This document shows, piece after piece, positions 31,432-40,729 of a stretch of DNA of 64,000 bases. The position numbers and the translations under genes were made by a program. The DNA lies in the NCBI RefSeq assembly GCF_000218895.1, contig NC_015703.1, forward strand, positions 5,965,001-6,029,000, written 5' to 3'. Below the pieces are notes generated by a model, which made no database searches, was not told the origin of the DNA, and was given only the letters and a program-made list of their open reading frames with translations. Positions within the stretch are counted from its first letter, which is position 1. The number at the start of each line of letters is the position of its first letter. Origin of the DNA: Runella slithyformis DSM 19594 (GTDB lineage: Bacteria > Bacteroidota > Bacteroidia > Cytophagales > Spirosomataceae).

Positions 31432-33024
31432 TTAATTATTTTTCTCATAAATCCACTTAAATATATCCTTCGGCAAGTCCTCAAAACGACCTTCAACCAA
31501 GGCGGGATTCAGTTGATAGGTGATGATATTTTCCGCATTGTCAAGGTCTTCCCCAAACAGATCACGCTCCAGCGAGGAAGTATACTGTTTTTTAACCTGA
31601 ACCAGCTTACACTCACTGGGTTTTCCCCAGCGGTCATTGTCGGCCAGTACCAACTGAATCCTGCGCCGGTCATCGTAAAAATACTCTTGCAATAACGGAA
31701 TGATCTGGTCCCGTATGACCACACAAAGATGCTCAAACGTATCTATATTCATCAAATACGCGTGCCCGATGACGTGGTCGCGATCATGCAGAAATTCGAT
31801 ACGCTCGTTGAGAGTTCTCAGCAGCTTTCCCAGATCTGTTGTTTCAATTACCTTTCCCTCCAGCACCGTTTTGTCGGGCCGGCGCTCGGCAAAATGAAAC
31901 CGTCGGCGCAGGGCCGTATCCAACAGCGCAATGGAACGGTCGGCGGAATTCATAGTTCCTACGATGTAGAGATTGACCGGCACGCCAAAACGCTCGTGCG
32001 AATACGGCAACGTGACCCACAATTCATTATTGGCACCTAACCGTTTGGACGGTTCAATCAGGGTAATGAGTTCGCCCAGTACTTTGGAAATATTGGCGCG
32101 GTTGATTTCGTCAATAACCAGACACACCGGCTCAGCTCGTCCAAATCGTGCGTGGCGACTTTCGGCGGAATCCGTGATACATCCTTCAAAACTTTGGTAA
32201 CCGGCTTTGCGAAGTGCCTCCAGACAGGCTTCATAAAAAACGCCTTTTCTCACCCGATAACTAATCTTATCACCGATGGTTTCGGGACGGATTCCTTCCA
32301 CAAATTCTTCATAGCTGAATGATTGATGAAAGGTAACAAAGGTGTGAGGATACACCCGGCAAAGCTGCTGTACCTCGTACGTCTTGCCCGTTCCCGGCGG
32401 GCCATAAAGGATATAATTGAGCGGAATATCGGGTTTTTCAGCAAGTGCTTTGTATTCTTCTTTAGAATCATTAAGCGTTGATTTAACGCCGGTTATCTCG
32501 TATCTTTTTTCGGCCAGCCCAAGTACTTCTGAGTTAAAGGCATCATCTTCCGCCGCCTGATACACTGCTCTGTTATGCAACTCCCGATGATTGGTTATAG
32601 AGGCCAATTGCTTAAGGTCCTGTAAAGAATCTATCCAATACTGAACTATGCCTTCATTCTGCCACAAATGCTTATCAGTGTATTTGATCCGGCCAAGGAT
32701 AAAATCGGAAGAATTTTTATCTTCAAAAGTAATACTGTCGGTTTTCAAAAGCGCTTTGTTCAAAAGTCCCTTTTTAAACAATAGCCCCAAGCTAACATTT
32801 TCTTTCCTTCCCGAAATCTGTAAGGTTGTATGATTGTTAAGATTGGCCGAAATGCGGGGATGCTTTTCACTGACAGTAAAGGCAATTTGAGCGGAGTTTG
32901 GGGGTAAATCCAAACTGTCGATCATCTCTTTCAATAACTTAAAAAACCGCCGCACCGCATCGTATTGATTAATGCGGCGAATCTGCTTTACTAATATATC
33001 ACGTTCGGTGACCGTATTTTTCAT
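31432..33024 (-). CDS. McrB-like AAA+ ATPase/GTPase (orphan)
   Basis: 530 codons. Residues 1-190 are an unassigned N-terminal region, which in McrB relatives recognises DNA or modified bases. The AAA+ motor has [16 protein letters not shown] near 207 (Walker A), [20 protein letters not shown] near 310 (Walker B), and [20 protein letters not shown] near 355; MNxxDRS is the McrB GTP-binding signature. McrB works with the nuclease McrC, which is absent here. It could use a distant partner, be a residual defence gene, or do something else. It has no mobile element adjacent. Confidence 0.82.
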   Translation of the reverse strand: MKNTVTERDILVKQIRRINQYDAVRRFFKLLKEMIDSLDLPPNSAQIAFTVSEKHPRISANLNNHTTLQISGRKENVSLGLLFKKGLLNKALLKTDSITFEDKNSSDFILGRIKYTDKHLWQNEGIVQYWIDSLQDLKQLASITNHRELHNRAVYQAAEDDAFNSEVLGLAEKRYEITGVKSTLNDSKEEYKALAEKPDIPLNYILYGPPGTGKTYEVQQLCRVYPHTFVTFHQSFSYEEFVEGIRPETIGDKISYRVRKGVFYEACLEALRKAGYQSFEGCITDSAESRHARFGRAEPVCLVIDEINRANISKVLGELITLIEPSKRLGANNELWVTLPYSHERFGVPVNLYIVGTMNSADRSIALLDTALRRRFHFAERRPDKTVLEGKVIETTDLGKLLRTLNERIEFLHDRDHVIGHAYLMNIDTFEHLCVVIRDQIIPLLQEYFYDDRRRIQLVLADNDRWGKPSECKLVQVKKQYTSSLERDLFGEDLDNAENIITYQLNPALVEGRFEDLPKDIFKWIYEKNN

Positions 33025-33309
33025 GATTTTGAAATCTTTCCAAAAAAACTCTCATTTCCCTGCAAATTACAAAACTCTCGTAATTTTGTACCTACACTCC
33101 GGCAATAGACCGTAATCATACCGTACACACCTAAGTCATGAATTGGGATAAAAAAATATTTCCTGCTCAATGCCTGTCAATTATTTTAACCCGACGGAAA
33201 TATCTCATAAACGCAATCATGCACCTTCAAACGGTACATTCCGGGCCTGAAATTATATAAGTAAGAGCGGCTAAAGCCATTCTTTTGAAAAAAATACCCT
33301 CTTTCTCCT
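33025..33309. other. Intergenic region
   Basis: 285 bases between divergent genes. TAATTTTG near 33078 fits a plus-strand -7 box. A 40-codon ORF at 33138-33260 has no supporting feature and is not called. Confidence 0.35.
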
Positions 33310-33765
33310 ATGTGTCTTCGCCTTGTCTTCTTTATTGTGCTTCCGGTACTTGCCGGTGCCCAAACCTTTTCAGAAGGGCGTTTTATTGCCAAAAATAATA
33401 CGCTGCTCTGGACAGAGAAATTTGAAATAAAAGACATGGACGAACCCATTATCGTTGCAACCATAAAAGAGCAGTTAAGTGCCAAAGAATCCATTCAACT
33501 TGATACCCTCCTAGAACATGAGGTAGTCAGCGGATACCTTATTCCCTCTCCTTCTGCTTCCATTATCAGTGCGAGGTTCAGGATAGATATTCTGTACGAA
33601 AGATACATTGTAACGGTCAGTGAAATTGCCGAAATAACTCAATCGGGAGAAGCAAAGCTGGAGACAACCTTTTTGGACAGCAAAGGAAGCTTCAATAAAA
33701 ACCTCCTTCAACGCCTTGACAAATTAGATAGTTTACTGATGGCCTTATTTGAAATAAAACAGTGA
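33310..33765 (+). CDS. Small secreted protein, DUF4468-like
   Basis: 151 codons. A short signal peptide (MCLRLVFFIVLPVLAGAQ) precedes a soluble alpha/beta domain: FEIKDMDEPIIVATIKEQLS, SARFRIDILYERYIVTVSEI and LLQRLDKLDSLLMALF. The layout (a strand containing the mature N-terminus, then YERYIVTVSEI and a helical end) resembles DUF4468, a periplasmic TBP-like domain of Bacteroidota, but the match is by eye. Function unknown. It is divergent from the McrB-like gene. Confidence 0.6.
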   Translation: MCLRLVFFIVLPVLAGAQTFSEGRFIAKNNTLLWTEKFEIKDMDEPIIVATIKEQLSAKESIQLDTLLEHEVVSGYLIPSPSASIISARFRIDILYERYIVTVSEIAEITQSGEAKLETTFLDSKGSFNKNLLQRLDKLDSLLMALFEIKQ

Positions 33766-33852
33766 CAGGGCTGAATACGCATGCCCCGTTTACCGTTTAG
33801 ACAACGCTCCCATTTAATTGGGCTGGGGAAAAAACCTACAGTGGACATAAAT

Positions 33853-33880
33853 AAAAAACCCGCACAGCAAGGCAATGCGG
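33853..33880 (-). terminator. Minus-strand terminator-like hairpin 1
   Basis: CCGCA at 33860-33864 pairs with TGCGG at 33876-33880, short stem with a long loop; on the minus strand the right arm is followed by GGGTTTTTTAT. Weaker than the others. Confidence 0.45.
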
Positions 33881-34116
33881 ATTTAAATAATACTCAACGT
33901 TATGAATAATTATATCTTTACCTCAAAACTCAGTACTTTCTTTTTGAAGAACAGCATTCTTAAATCCGCAAAATGCTGATAGATTAAGAGACCTGACTTT
34001 TAAACTTACAAAGAGTAAAAATGTTTATGCCCATGTAAGCAAATTCCTATGTAGCGGCTCGCTCTTAAGGGGTGTTTTTCCCAAACTTAAATGATTTAGT
34101 CAATAAGCTGCTGCAA

Positions 34117-34152
34117 TAAAAAAACACCGCCAATGCAATGCAAAAACGGTGT
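34117..34152 (-). terminator. Minus-strand terminator-like hairpin 2
   Basis: ACACCG (34124-34129) pairs with CGGTGT (34147-34152); on the minus strand CGGTG is followed by a run of T. The arm AAAAAAACACCGC is repeated at hairpin 3. Confidence 0.5.
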
Positions 34153-34310
34153 GTGGATAACTTAACCTAAATAAATTAATCTGTAAGGCGCAAAGATATT
34201 GACACATTCCGAAACATTCCTGCAATGTAGACCATCACCTTCATTTTGAAGACGAATAATAGTTATAAATTCTAAGTAATTCAGGCATTCAAGGCGAATT
34301 ACCCGAAAAA

Positions 34311-34345
34311 CAAAAAAACACCGCCCCACATAGTACAGGCGGTGT
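34311..34345 (-). terminator. Minus-strand intrinsic terminator 3
   Basis: Perfect 8-bp stem, ACACCGCC (34318-34325) and GGCGGTGT (34338-34345), 12-base loop, followed on the minus strand by seven T residues (34318-34312). The strongest of the three. Confidence 0.75.
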
Positions 34346-34707
34346 AAACAATAGTTGTTCATTTTTAACCTTCAGTCTATCAGGGATAGATTGTCAGTAA
34401 AACAAATAACCCCTGTGGCCCCGAAAGAAACCAAAAAGTTTGGCAGAAAGACCATTTTCGCCGATTGAAGGGTTAAAACTAACGTAGTAAACGGACACAA
34501 AAATTGACAGTGAACCAATACCTACCCAACCCTGTAAATTTCCGAAGATCGGCAAACTGCCCTTTCTTTTTGCAAGTGATCCATCAAAACAGAACTGGAA
34601 TTTTACTGATTTTCAGTATTTTTGTTTACCTGCAAATAATTTCGGTAGACCACCCCGGCGGTAAGCCACGAATTGTTATGTCTTTTTTCTAAATAGGTAC
34701 AATAATT

Positions 34708-35079
34708 ATGTTGCTAGCGTTGATTTTTACCGGCTTTCTCATTTGTCTGATTTTTGGCGAGTGGCCTATTCCTCCACGTTACATTACGATGGCCGAAGCC
34801 CAAGCTCTGCAAAAAATGATCCGCGAAAATGAGTCAAAGGAATATGAAGAACGAATACGAATCCTCAAATCCATCAGCCTAGACGCTAAATCAGAATTTC
34901 TGCGAGAAGACGAGGCCCATAACCTTCGGACGCTGGCCAACGATGAATTTGAAAAGGCCCGCACAGGGTGGTTGAAAAGCCTCACACTTCGGCACGAAAG
35001 AGGTGAGCTTACTGACAATGAATTCAGCGACGAGATAAACAGGTGTTTGGATGAGACCGCTGCCCGAACCCTTTTGTAA
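34708..35079 (+). CDS. Small membrane-anchored helical protein (hypothetical)
   Basis: 123 codons. One N-terminal hydrophobic helix (MLLALIFTGFLICLIFGEW) is followed by a charged, helix-rich region: MAEAQALQKMIRENESKEYE, RIRILKSISLDAKSEF and ARTGWLKSLTLRHERGELTD. A single-pass protein with a coiled-coil-like cytoplasmic or periplasmic part is likely. No family recognised. It reads towards the bidirectional hairpin shared with tRNA-Leu. Possible SHOCT-like end (LRHERGELTDNEFSDEI) near residue 100, tentative. Confidence 0.6.
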   Translation: MLLALIFTGFLICLIFGEWPIPPRYITMAEAQALQKMIRENESKEYEERIRILKSISLDAKSEFLREDEAHNLRTLANDEFEKARTGWLKSLTLRHERGELTDNEFSDEINRCLDETAARTLL

Positions 35080-35141
35080 ACAGCTGTTTTGCGGCTTCTA
35101 CTGCTGCTTGAAATTCTGCAAAAAAGGACATTAAAATAAAA

Positions 35142-35182
35142 ATCCCGCTTTTATGCGATTTTACTGCATAAAAGCGGGATTT
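35142..35182. terminator. Bidirectional terminator between the small membrane protein gene and tRNA-Leu
   Basis: ATCCCGCTTTTATGC (35142-35156) and GCATAAAAGCGGGAT (35166-35180) pair perfectly over 15 bp. A T-run follows on both strands, so it ends both the plus-strand gene and the minus-strand tRNA. Confidence 0.9.
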
Positions 35183-35188
35183 TTAATG

Positions 35189-35272
35189 TGACGAAGAGGA
35201 GACTCGAACTCCTACAGGCTAACGCCCACTACCCCCTCAAAGTAGCGTGTCTACCAATTCCACCACTTCGCC
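35189..35272 (-). tRNA. tRNA-Leu (anticodon GAG)
   Basis: Read on the minus strand the sequence starts GGCGAAGTGGTGGAATTGGT. The acceptor stem GGCGAAG pairs with CTTCGTC (one G-U), the anticodon stem CTACT/GGTAG encloses the loop TTGAGGG with anticodon GAG, a long class II variable arm (TGGGCGTTAGCCT region) follows, and the T arm has GTTCGAGTC. The discriminator base is A. The 3' CCA is not encoded. A promoter TTG-N20-TACTTTTG and a strong terminator flank it. Confidence 0.95.
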
Positions 35273-35292
35273 ATTTATTTTGTTTGGGGTTG

Positions 35293-35323
35293 CAAAAGTA
35301 GTTGTATGAAAATTAATTCGCAA
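35293..35323 (-). promoter_or_regulatory. Promoter of tRNA-Leu (TTG-N20-TACTTTTG)
   Basis: On the minus strand TTG is at 35323-35321 and TACTTTTG at 35300-35293, 20 bases apart; the tRNA begins 20 bases after the -7 box. A textbook Bacteroidota promoter. Confidence 0.8.
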
Positions 35324-35326
35324 GCA

Positions 35327-36010
35327 TTAGGTCAAAGAAATTAACTTTTCCACGGCCGTTTTTATATTTTCCCGAACTTCAACAATACCGGCTTCCATCA
35401 TATAACACGGTGCGGTAATGATTTTTAATGTATTATCCACCATTATTTCACGCACAGAGGTCATTTCAGCCACATGCCCGATGGACTCTATACCTGCCGA
35501 AATTGCGGCGATGTCATACGGAGAGGCTTCTTTGGTGGTACCAACACTTAAATGCGCTTGAAATTCCGTACCTTCCAATGCTTTTGCGATAGTTGTAGGA
35601 CTCATGCACAACCCAACAATAGGCTTACCTTGGCGCACGAGCTCGACAATAAGGGTTTTGACGGATTCCAGTACTGCACACTGTGCCCCTTCAAATGCCC
35701 ATTTAGTAATGTTCTTTGCGGTCCCAAATCCTCCGGGCATCACTAAACCATCTAATTCGGATACTTTGATATCAATGATATCTTTGATAGTTCCCCGGGT
35801 TATTCGTGCCGATTCAACCAACACATTACGGGTTTCCGGCATTTCCAAGCCGGTCAAATGATCTAATACATGATGCTGTAGTACATTGGGGGCAAAACAT
35901 ATTGCCTCAGCCCCTGCTTCCGCAATGGCCAAAAGCGTAAAGACCGCTTCATGGATCTCAGAACCGTCAAAAACACCGTTTCCGTGCAACAAAACGCCAA
36001 TTTTTTTCAT
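35327..36010 (-). CDS. elbB: ElbB-type isoprenoid biosynthesis glyoxalase
   Basis: 227 codons, DJ-1/PfpI fold. It begins MKKIGVLLHGNGVFDGSEIH, with LDGLVMPGGFGTAKNI near 85, and the nucleophile elbow KPIVGLCMSPTTIAKAL near 133 (Cys). The GGFG and Cys elements are those of ElbB (sigma cross-reacting protein 27A), which has glyoxalase activity and has been linked to isoprenoid synthesis in Escherichia coli; the physiological role is uncertain. The stop is close to the promoter of tRNA-Leu, so the tRNA may also receive read-through. Confidence 0.9.
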   Translation of the reverse strand: MKKIGVLLHGNGVFDGSEIHEAVFTLLAIAEAGAEAICFAPNVLQHHVLDHLTGLEMPETRNVLVESARITRGTIKDIIDIKVSELDGLVMPGGFGTAKNITKWAFEGAQCAVLESVKTLIVELVRQGKPIVGLCMSPTTIAKALEGTEFQAHLSVGTTKEASPYDIAAISAGIESIGHVAEMTSVREIMVDNTLKIITAPCYMMEAGIVEVRENIKTAVEKLISLT

Positions 36011-36485
36011 AGACTAAACGAATTAAAATTGATAGAATACAAACTCAAATATAAATAACGTATTCATTTTGGGGCAAGTATTATACCTGAAAATACATAA
36101 TTACATGTAAAGGCGTTCTCTTTTTCACGGAAAGTGTGACCCACAGTTATTTTCTGCACCTTACTACATTTTCACACAACCTATTTTCCATAGTTCATAA
36201 CTTTTTTGGTTAAACCCTAACACTTTCATAGTGAGTCTATTAGTGACAAACATTATCTTCTCTCCAAAAACACCAAAAAATGCATTATCAGGTAGTAAAA
36301 AAAACATCATTAGTTGTAATGCTGTAAGGGCTTTTAGAAGTACTTATATCTATTTGGAAGGTTGATACTATCGTAGCACCGACCATGCAGGCCAATGTAA
36401 AGTAAAGGTGATTTTACCACTAAAACGTGGAGAATATACATGATTCCCCTAAAAATATCCTAATTGCTGATACAGTTTTTTCATT
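36011..36485. other. AT-rich intergenic region
   Basis: 475 bases upstream of the LytTR gene and of elbB. No ORF, repeat or RNA gene is recognisable. It probably holds the divergent promoters. Confidence 0.4.
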
Positions 36486-37406
36486 ATGGATGTTCCCGCC
36501 AAGATACCCGTTACCCTACGCGCTTTCCGATATCCGTTGTGCTTTTTGGTAAGTATCGCACTCGGTTTAGTTTTGCTTTGGTCTTTGACACTCTACATTG
36601 ATTCTCAAAACGGATTTCCGATGTTGGGGCAATATGGGCTCATATATTATTTGACAAATTCACTATTCTACCAATCATTTTACGAAATCATCTCTTTCGC
36701 TATCTTTATGAAAGTGGCCGATTGGTATATACATCTGCTTCCCCTCAACCGCATTACACTTACACTTCATGATATTCTGCTGTATGAACTGCGTTTTTTT
36801 CCATGTGTACTGATTGCCATCTTACTTTTAAGCCCGGTCACCAACGGCATTAAGTATTTAGTGATTTACTACCCCCAATACTCTTGGGAGTCCTATTTCC
36901 CGACCTTTATTTTCAACGTACGAATGTTTGATAAGTACCTGATCCTGTTCTTCCTGTTTGGTTACCTTTATCTTAATACCAATCTTTTATTAGATTATAC
37001 AAAATGGCAAAGTCGGCAACTTGTTCTTGAGGTTAAACCCGACATTCTTCCCCAACCATATATGAAAGCCATCGAAGCCTGGGATGAACAGGGAGAGACC
37101 ATTTTGTCAGTTCAGGACATCATGTATTTTGAAACTGAATCTCAAAGCTATTTTGCGTACACTAAAGGGCGAACGTATAATATCCGCAAAAATCTGTCAG
37201 TATTGGAAACGGAACTTAACCCTCAGCATTTTTTCCGAATCAACCGATCTGTCATATTAAATTTGTCATTTATAAAAAACTACACATTTTGGAAAAACGA
37301 CAAGTACATCATCGGACTCAATGACAGCAAAACTGAATTTATCATGCAGCGCTCAAGACTCAAAGACCTGAAAGAACGCCTACCTGACTCCCCTCCTCCC
37401 GAATAA
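36486..37406 (+). CDS. Membrane protein with C-terminal LytTR DNA-binding domain
   Basis: 306 codons. Four hydrophobic helices occupy residues about 15-180 (FLVSIALGLVLLWSLTLYI, FYEIISFAIFMKVADWYI, VLIAILLLSPVTNGIKYLVI, LILFFLFGYLYLNTNLLL), followed by a LytTR domain at about 205-300: ILSVQDIMYFETESQSYFAY, FRINRSVILNLSFIKNYTFW and FIMQRSRLKDLKERLP. Membrane LytTR proteins sense a signal and bind DNA from the membrane; the signal is unknown. No histidine kinase is adjacent. Confidence 0.88.
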   Translation: MDVPAKIPVTLRAFRYPLCFLVSIALGLVLLWSLTLYIDSQNGFPMLGQYGLIYYLTNSLFYQSFYEIISFAIFMKVADWYIHLLPLNRITLTLHDILLYELRFFPCVLIAILLLSPVTNGIKYLVIYYPQYSWESYFPTFIFNVRMFDKYLILFFLFGYLYLNTNLLLDYTKWQSRQLVLEVKPDILPQPYMKAIEAWDEQGETILSVQDIMYFETESQSYFAYTKGRTYNIRKNLSVLETELNPQHFFRINRSVILNLSFIKNYTFWKNDKYIIGLNDSKTEFIMQRSRLKDLKERLPDSPPPE

Positions 37407-37513
37407 GAAAATGTACCGGCCTACTGATTAACCTGTAGGGTCGATTTTTAACTATTTGTAAAAACTTACCGTACATTCGTCCCGAATTCTTTCTTCAAAC
37501 TACACCTTACACA

Positions 37514-39157
37514 ATGCACTATTTTAAACTAACATTGGCAATTTTGTGTACCACTACCCTTTTTGCCCAAACAAAAAAAACTGTTTTCACCTCAGAACCG
37601 TTGGCCCGTCCTAAACTGGTTGTGGGCGTAGTAGTGGATCAAATGCGTTACGATTATTGGTACCGTTATTTCAATAAATACACTGAAGGCGGCTTTAAAC
37701 GCCTGCTGCGCGAAGGCTATAATTGCCGAAACCACCATTATCATTATGCCCTTACCGTAACCGCCGCCGGGCATGCCTCCGTATATACCGGATCTACCCC
37801 TGCCATTCACGGTATCGTAGGCAACGACTGGTACGACCGCAAACTGGGGAAAGGTATGTATTGCGTTGCCGACAGCACCGTACAGTCGGTAGGAACAACG
37901 ACAACGGCCGGAAAAATGTCTCCCAAGAATCTACTGGTCAGTACAATCACCGACCAACTCCGCATCGGGACCAATTTTCAGGGAAAAACCATCGGCGTTG
38001 CCATCAAAGATCGCGGTGCCATTTTGCCGGCCGGCCATACCGCCAACGGCGCCTACTGGTTTGACAGCAAAACCGGCAATTGGATCACCAGTACGTTTTA
38101 TGTCAATGATCTGCCGAAGTGGGTGAAGGAGTATAATGCCAGAAAACGTCCTTCGGAGTTAATGAAACAAAATTGGACCACGCTGCTTCCCATTGAACAA
38201 TACACCGAAAGTACGGCCGACGACCAACCCTATGAGTCAAAACTTGCGGGAGCTAAAAAATCGGTATTCCCCTATGATCTGGCCGGTATTGCAGGTGATG
38301 CGTTCGGTATTCTGGCAAGCACACCGCACGGCAATACCATCACCAAAGAAATTGCCCTGGAAGCCCTCAAACATGAGAACCTCGGAAAAGGCCCGGCCAC
38401 TGATTTCTTAGCCATCAGTTTTTCTACACCCGACTACGTGGGACATGCCTTTGGTCCCAACTCCATCGAAGAGGAAGATATTTATCTGCGCCTTGACCGC
38501 GACTTTGCCGAAATCCTGACCGCACTGGATAATCAGGTCGGCAAAGGGAATTACCTGTTTTTCATTTCTGCCGACCATGCCGTGATGGACGTGGTGGATC
38601 TGTGGAAGCAAAATCGTTTACCCGCCGGCCGACTTAACTTGGGACAAATGATGACGGCCGCCAAAAAAGCATTAAATGACAAATTTGGCGAGGGCGATTA
38701 CATTACTATTTCTGAAAACTACCAACTATACCTTAATCATGCTACCCTGGAAACCAAAAAAATAGAAGTCGAAGATGTCTGTAAAGTTATTCGCAAAACC
38801 CTCATTGATTTTGATGGAATCGCTGAAGTGATCAATCTGCATGATCTGGGCAACGCCAACCTCAATGAGTATTTGTTGACATTATACAAAAACGGGAATC
38901 ATGCCAAGCGCAGCGGCGATATCCAATTAGTGACCGAGCCCGGATGGATGTCGGGCACAGTAACCGCTACGCACGGCTCCCCTTACAATTATGATACGCA
39001 CATCCCGTTGTTGTTTTATGGATGGGGAATTACGCACGGAGAGACCTTTAGCCGTACCTCTGTAGCCGATACTGCCCCCACCCTAGCCGCCTTACTGAAA
39101 ATTTTGGAACCCAGCGGAAACATCGGTAAAGTGATTGAGGGTGTTATGAAAAAATAA
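37514..39157 (+). CDS. pafA: PafA-like alkaline phosphatase / phosphodiesterase
   Basis: 547 codons. A signal peptide ends at TLFAQTKK. The alkaline-phosphatase superfamily metal sites can be placed: LVVGVVVDQMRYDYWYRYFN near 36 (Asp), YALTVTAAGHASVYTGSTPA near 78 with the Thr nucleophile, SFSTPDYVGHAFGPNS near 303 (Asp and His), FFISADHAVMDV near 352 (Asp-His) and THGSPYNYDTHIPLLFYG near 493 (His). It hydrolyses phosphate monoesters in the periplasm and is used by Bacteroidota to obtain phosphate from organic sources. It is preceded by a LytTR gene; regulation is not visible. Confidence 0.9.
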   Translation: MHYFKLTLAILCTTTLFAQTKKTVFTSEPLARPKLVVGVVVDQMRYDYWYRYFNKYTEGGFKRLLREGYNCRNHHYHYALTVTAAGHASVYTGSTPAIHGIVGNDWYDRKLGKGMYCVADSTVQSVGTTTTAGKMSPKNLLVSTITDQLRIGTNFQGKTIGVAIKDRGAILPAGHTANGAYWFDSKTGNWITSTFYVNDLPKWVKEYNARKRPSELMKQNWTTLLPIEQYTESTADDQPYESKLAGAKKSVFPYDLAGIAGDAFGILASTPHGNTITKEIALEALKHENLGKGPATDFLAISFSTPDYVGHAFGPNSIEEEDIYLRLDRDFAEILTALDNQVGKGNYLFFISADHAVMDVVDLWKQNRLPAGRLNLGQMMTAAKKALNDKFGEGDYITISENYQLYLNHATLETKKIEVEDVCKVIRKTLIDFDGIAEVINLHDLGNANLNEYLLTLYKNGNHAKRSGDIQLVTEPGWMSGTVTATHGSPYNYDTHIPLLFYGWGITHGETFSRTSVADTAPTLAALLKILEPSGNIGKVIEGVMKK

Positions 39158-39234
39158 AACTTCTGACTATCAATCACATCAATTCTCCCTCAAACAGGTT
39201 GCTGAATTTAGTTGCCGGATATTTTGTTAAAAAT

Positions 39235-39264
39235 TTGACAACAAAAGAATTTTTCCTATCTTTC
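39235..39264 (+). promoter_or_regulatory. Promoter (TTGACA-N16-TATCTTTC) of the TPR gene
   Basis: TTGACA at 39235-39240 and TATCTTTC at 39257-39264, the latter one base from TAnnTTTG, 30 bases before the ATG at 39295. Confidence 0.55.
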
Positions 39265-39294
39265 GAATAAGACCTTACCCAATACATTCAGGAT

Positions 39295-40701
39295 ATGCAA
39301 CCAGAATTCGAGGAAAGACAACCGGATTGGCGGGACTCAGTCCAGCGATTTGAGGTAATGCTGAAAAACCACGAACGCCAATTTTTTGATTTAGATGCTT
39401 ACGAACATATCGTGGAGCATTATATTGGAGAGGGTAATTGGGAGCGTGCCCTGCAAGCCTGTGAATTTGGCCTCGAGCACTTCCCCTATTCACTTGAGTT
39501 AATGCTTGATAAAGCTCATCTGTTGGCTCAGAATCAGCGATTTGATGAATCCATCAATTTGCTTGAACGGGCAGCGCTTTTCAACCCTCATGACCTGGAC
39601 GTTTTGTTTATGCAGGGGGGCGTGTACAACATGATGGGAGAATATGAGCAGTCGGTAGAGGTATATGAGAAGATGCTCAACTTTATTGAGGAAGATGAAA
39701 AAGATGATATTCTGTTTCAGATAGGGCAAGCGTATCAAAACGGCGGCAAGTACGAAGAAGCCATTGAATACTACAAAAAATCGCTTGCCAACAATCTTGA
39801 AAATGAAAATGCACTTTATGAACTCGCCTTTTGTCTGGAAATCACCGGACAAATGGAGAACAGCATCGACTATTACAACGAGCTGATCGACCGTGACCCT
39901 TATTCTTCCAACGCCTGGTATAACCTCGGCATAGTGTACAGCAAGTTGGGGCGCTATGAAGAAGCATTACACGCCTACGATTACGCCACGGTCATCAAAG
40001 AGGATTTTGCATCGGCTTATTTCAACATGGCCAATGCATACATGAACCTGGAACGCTATACCGAAGCAAACAGCGCGTACCTCCTCACACTGCAACATGA
40101 AACGCCTTCAGCTGATCTTTTCTGCCATTTAGGAGCAAGTTTTGAGAAGTTGAAAGACTTTGGGAAGGCCCTTGAGAATTACCGTGAAGCACTCAAATTG
40201 GATAAGGAATGGGATGAAGCATGGTATGGAGTGGCGGTGTGTCTGGCCGTAGAAGAGAAATGGATCGAATCGCTCAATTGCATTCAGAAGGCCATAAAGC
40301 TCAATGAACACATTGCCGATTATTGGCTGATGCTGGCCGATCTGGAATACAAAATCGGCAATTTTGTTTCCAGTAATGATGCTTTTGAAAAAGCGGCTGA
40401 AATGGAACCTGACTTTGAAGATGTGTGGCTGAAATGGTCATTGGTTCTGTTTGATCAGGGACAATTTGACCGTGCTTATGAAATCATTCAGCAGGGCATT
40501 GATGATATCCCTGACAATGCACGTCTGTACTATAGAGCTACGGCCTACCTCTTACACGCCGGCGATTATCGGGAAGCGATTCTGAATCTTGAAGTAGCTC
40601 TGGCGTTGGACTACGAAGCCCACGAGCAATTGTATGATTTCTTTCCGGAATTGGAAAAACAAAAAGCATTGTTTAAACTCATCGAACAATATAGAAAATA
40701 A
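39295..40701 (+). CDS. Tetratricopeptide repeat protein
   Basis: 468 codons made almost wholly of TPR-like helical pairs of about 34 residues, for example EQSVEVYEKMLNFIEEDEKD, EEAIEYYKKSLANNLENENA, NAWYNLGIVYSKLGRYEEAL and SAYFNMANAYMNLERYTEAN. At least ten repeats can be counted between residues 60 and 450. No signal peptide and no membrane helix, so it is cytoplasmic and probably a scaffold for protein contacts. A terminator follows. Confidence 0.88.
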   Translation: MQPEFEERQPDWRDSVQRFEVMLKNHERQFFDLDAYEHIVEHYIGEGNWERALQACEFGLEHFPYSLELMLDKAHLLAQNQRFDESINLLERAALFNPHDLDVLFMQGGVYNMMGEYEQSVEVYEKMLNFIEEDEKDDILFQIGQAYQNGGKYEEAIEYYKKSLANNLENENALYELAFCLEITGQMENSIDYYNELIDRDPYSSNAWYNLGIVYSKLGRYEEALHAYDYATVIKEDFASAYFNMANAYMNLERYTEANSAYLLTLQHETPSADLFCHLGASFEKLKDFGKALENYREALKLDKEWDEAWYGVAVCLAVEEKWIESLNCIQKAIKLNEHIADYWLMLADLEYKIGNFVSSNDAFEKAAEMEPDFEDVWLKWSLVLFDQGQFDRAYEIIQQGIDDIPDNARLYYRATAYLLHAGDYREAILNLEVALALDYEAHEQLYDFFPELEKQKALFKLIEQYRK

Positions 40702-40702
40702 A

Positions 40703-40729
40703 AAAGGGGCCTTAGCCCCTTTTTTATTT
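40703..40729. terminator. Bidirectional terminator between the TPR and GH13 genes
   Basis: GGGGC-CTTA-GCCCC hairpin with A-runs before and T-runs after, which serves both convergent genes. On the minus strand it overlaps the GH13 stop codon. Confidence 0.85.

Larger units (their letters stand above)
33766..34707. other. Gene-poor region with three minus-strand terminator-like hairpins
   Basis: 942 bases without a convincing ORF. It contains the hairpins at 33853-33880, 34117-34152 and 34311-34345, listed separately, all followed by T-runs on the minus strand. No protein gene is upstream of them on that strand closer than the tRNA-Leu unit, which has its own terminator. Short untranslated transcripts are possible. 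A TATCTTTG -7-like box on the minus strand at 34198-34191 would start an RNA of about 65 bases ending at the middle hairpin. Confidence 0.5.

Noticed and set aside
33138-33260. A 40-codon plus-strand ORF
   Set aside because: Short, without a domain or overlap evidence; likely by chance.
34162-34362. A 66-codon minus-strand ORF
   Set aside because: It begins within a terminator hairpin and covers the gene-poor repeat region; composition is not protein-like.
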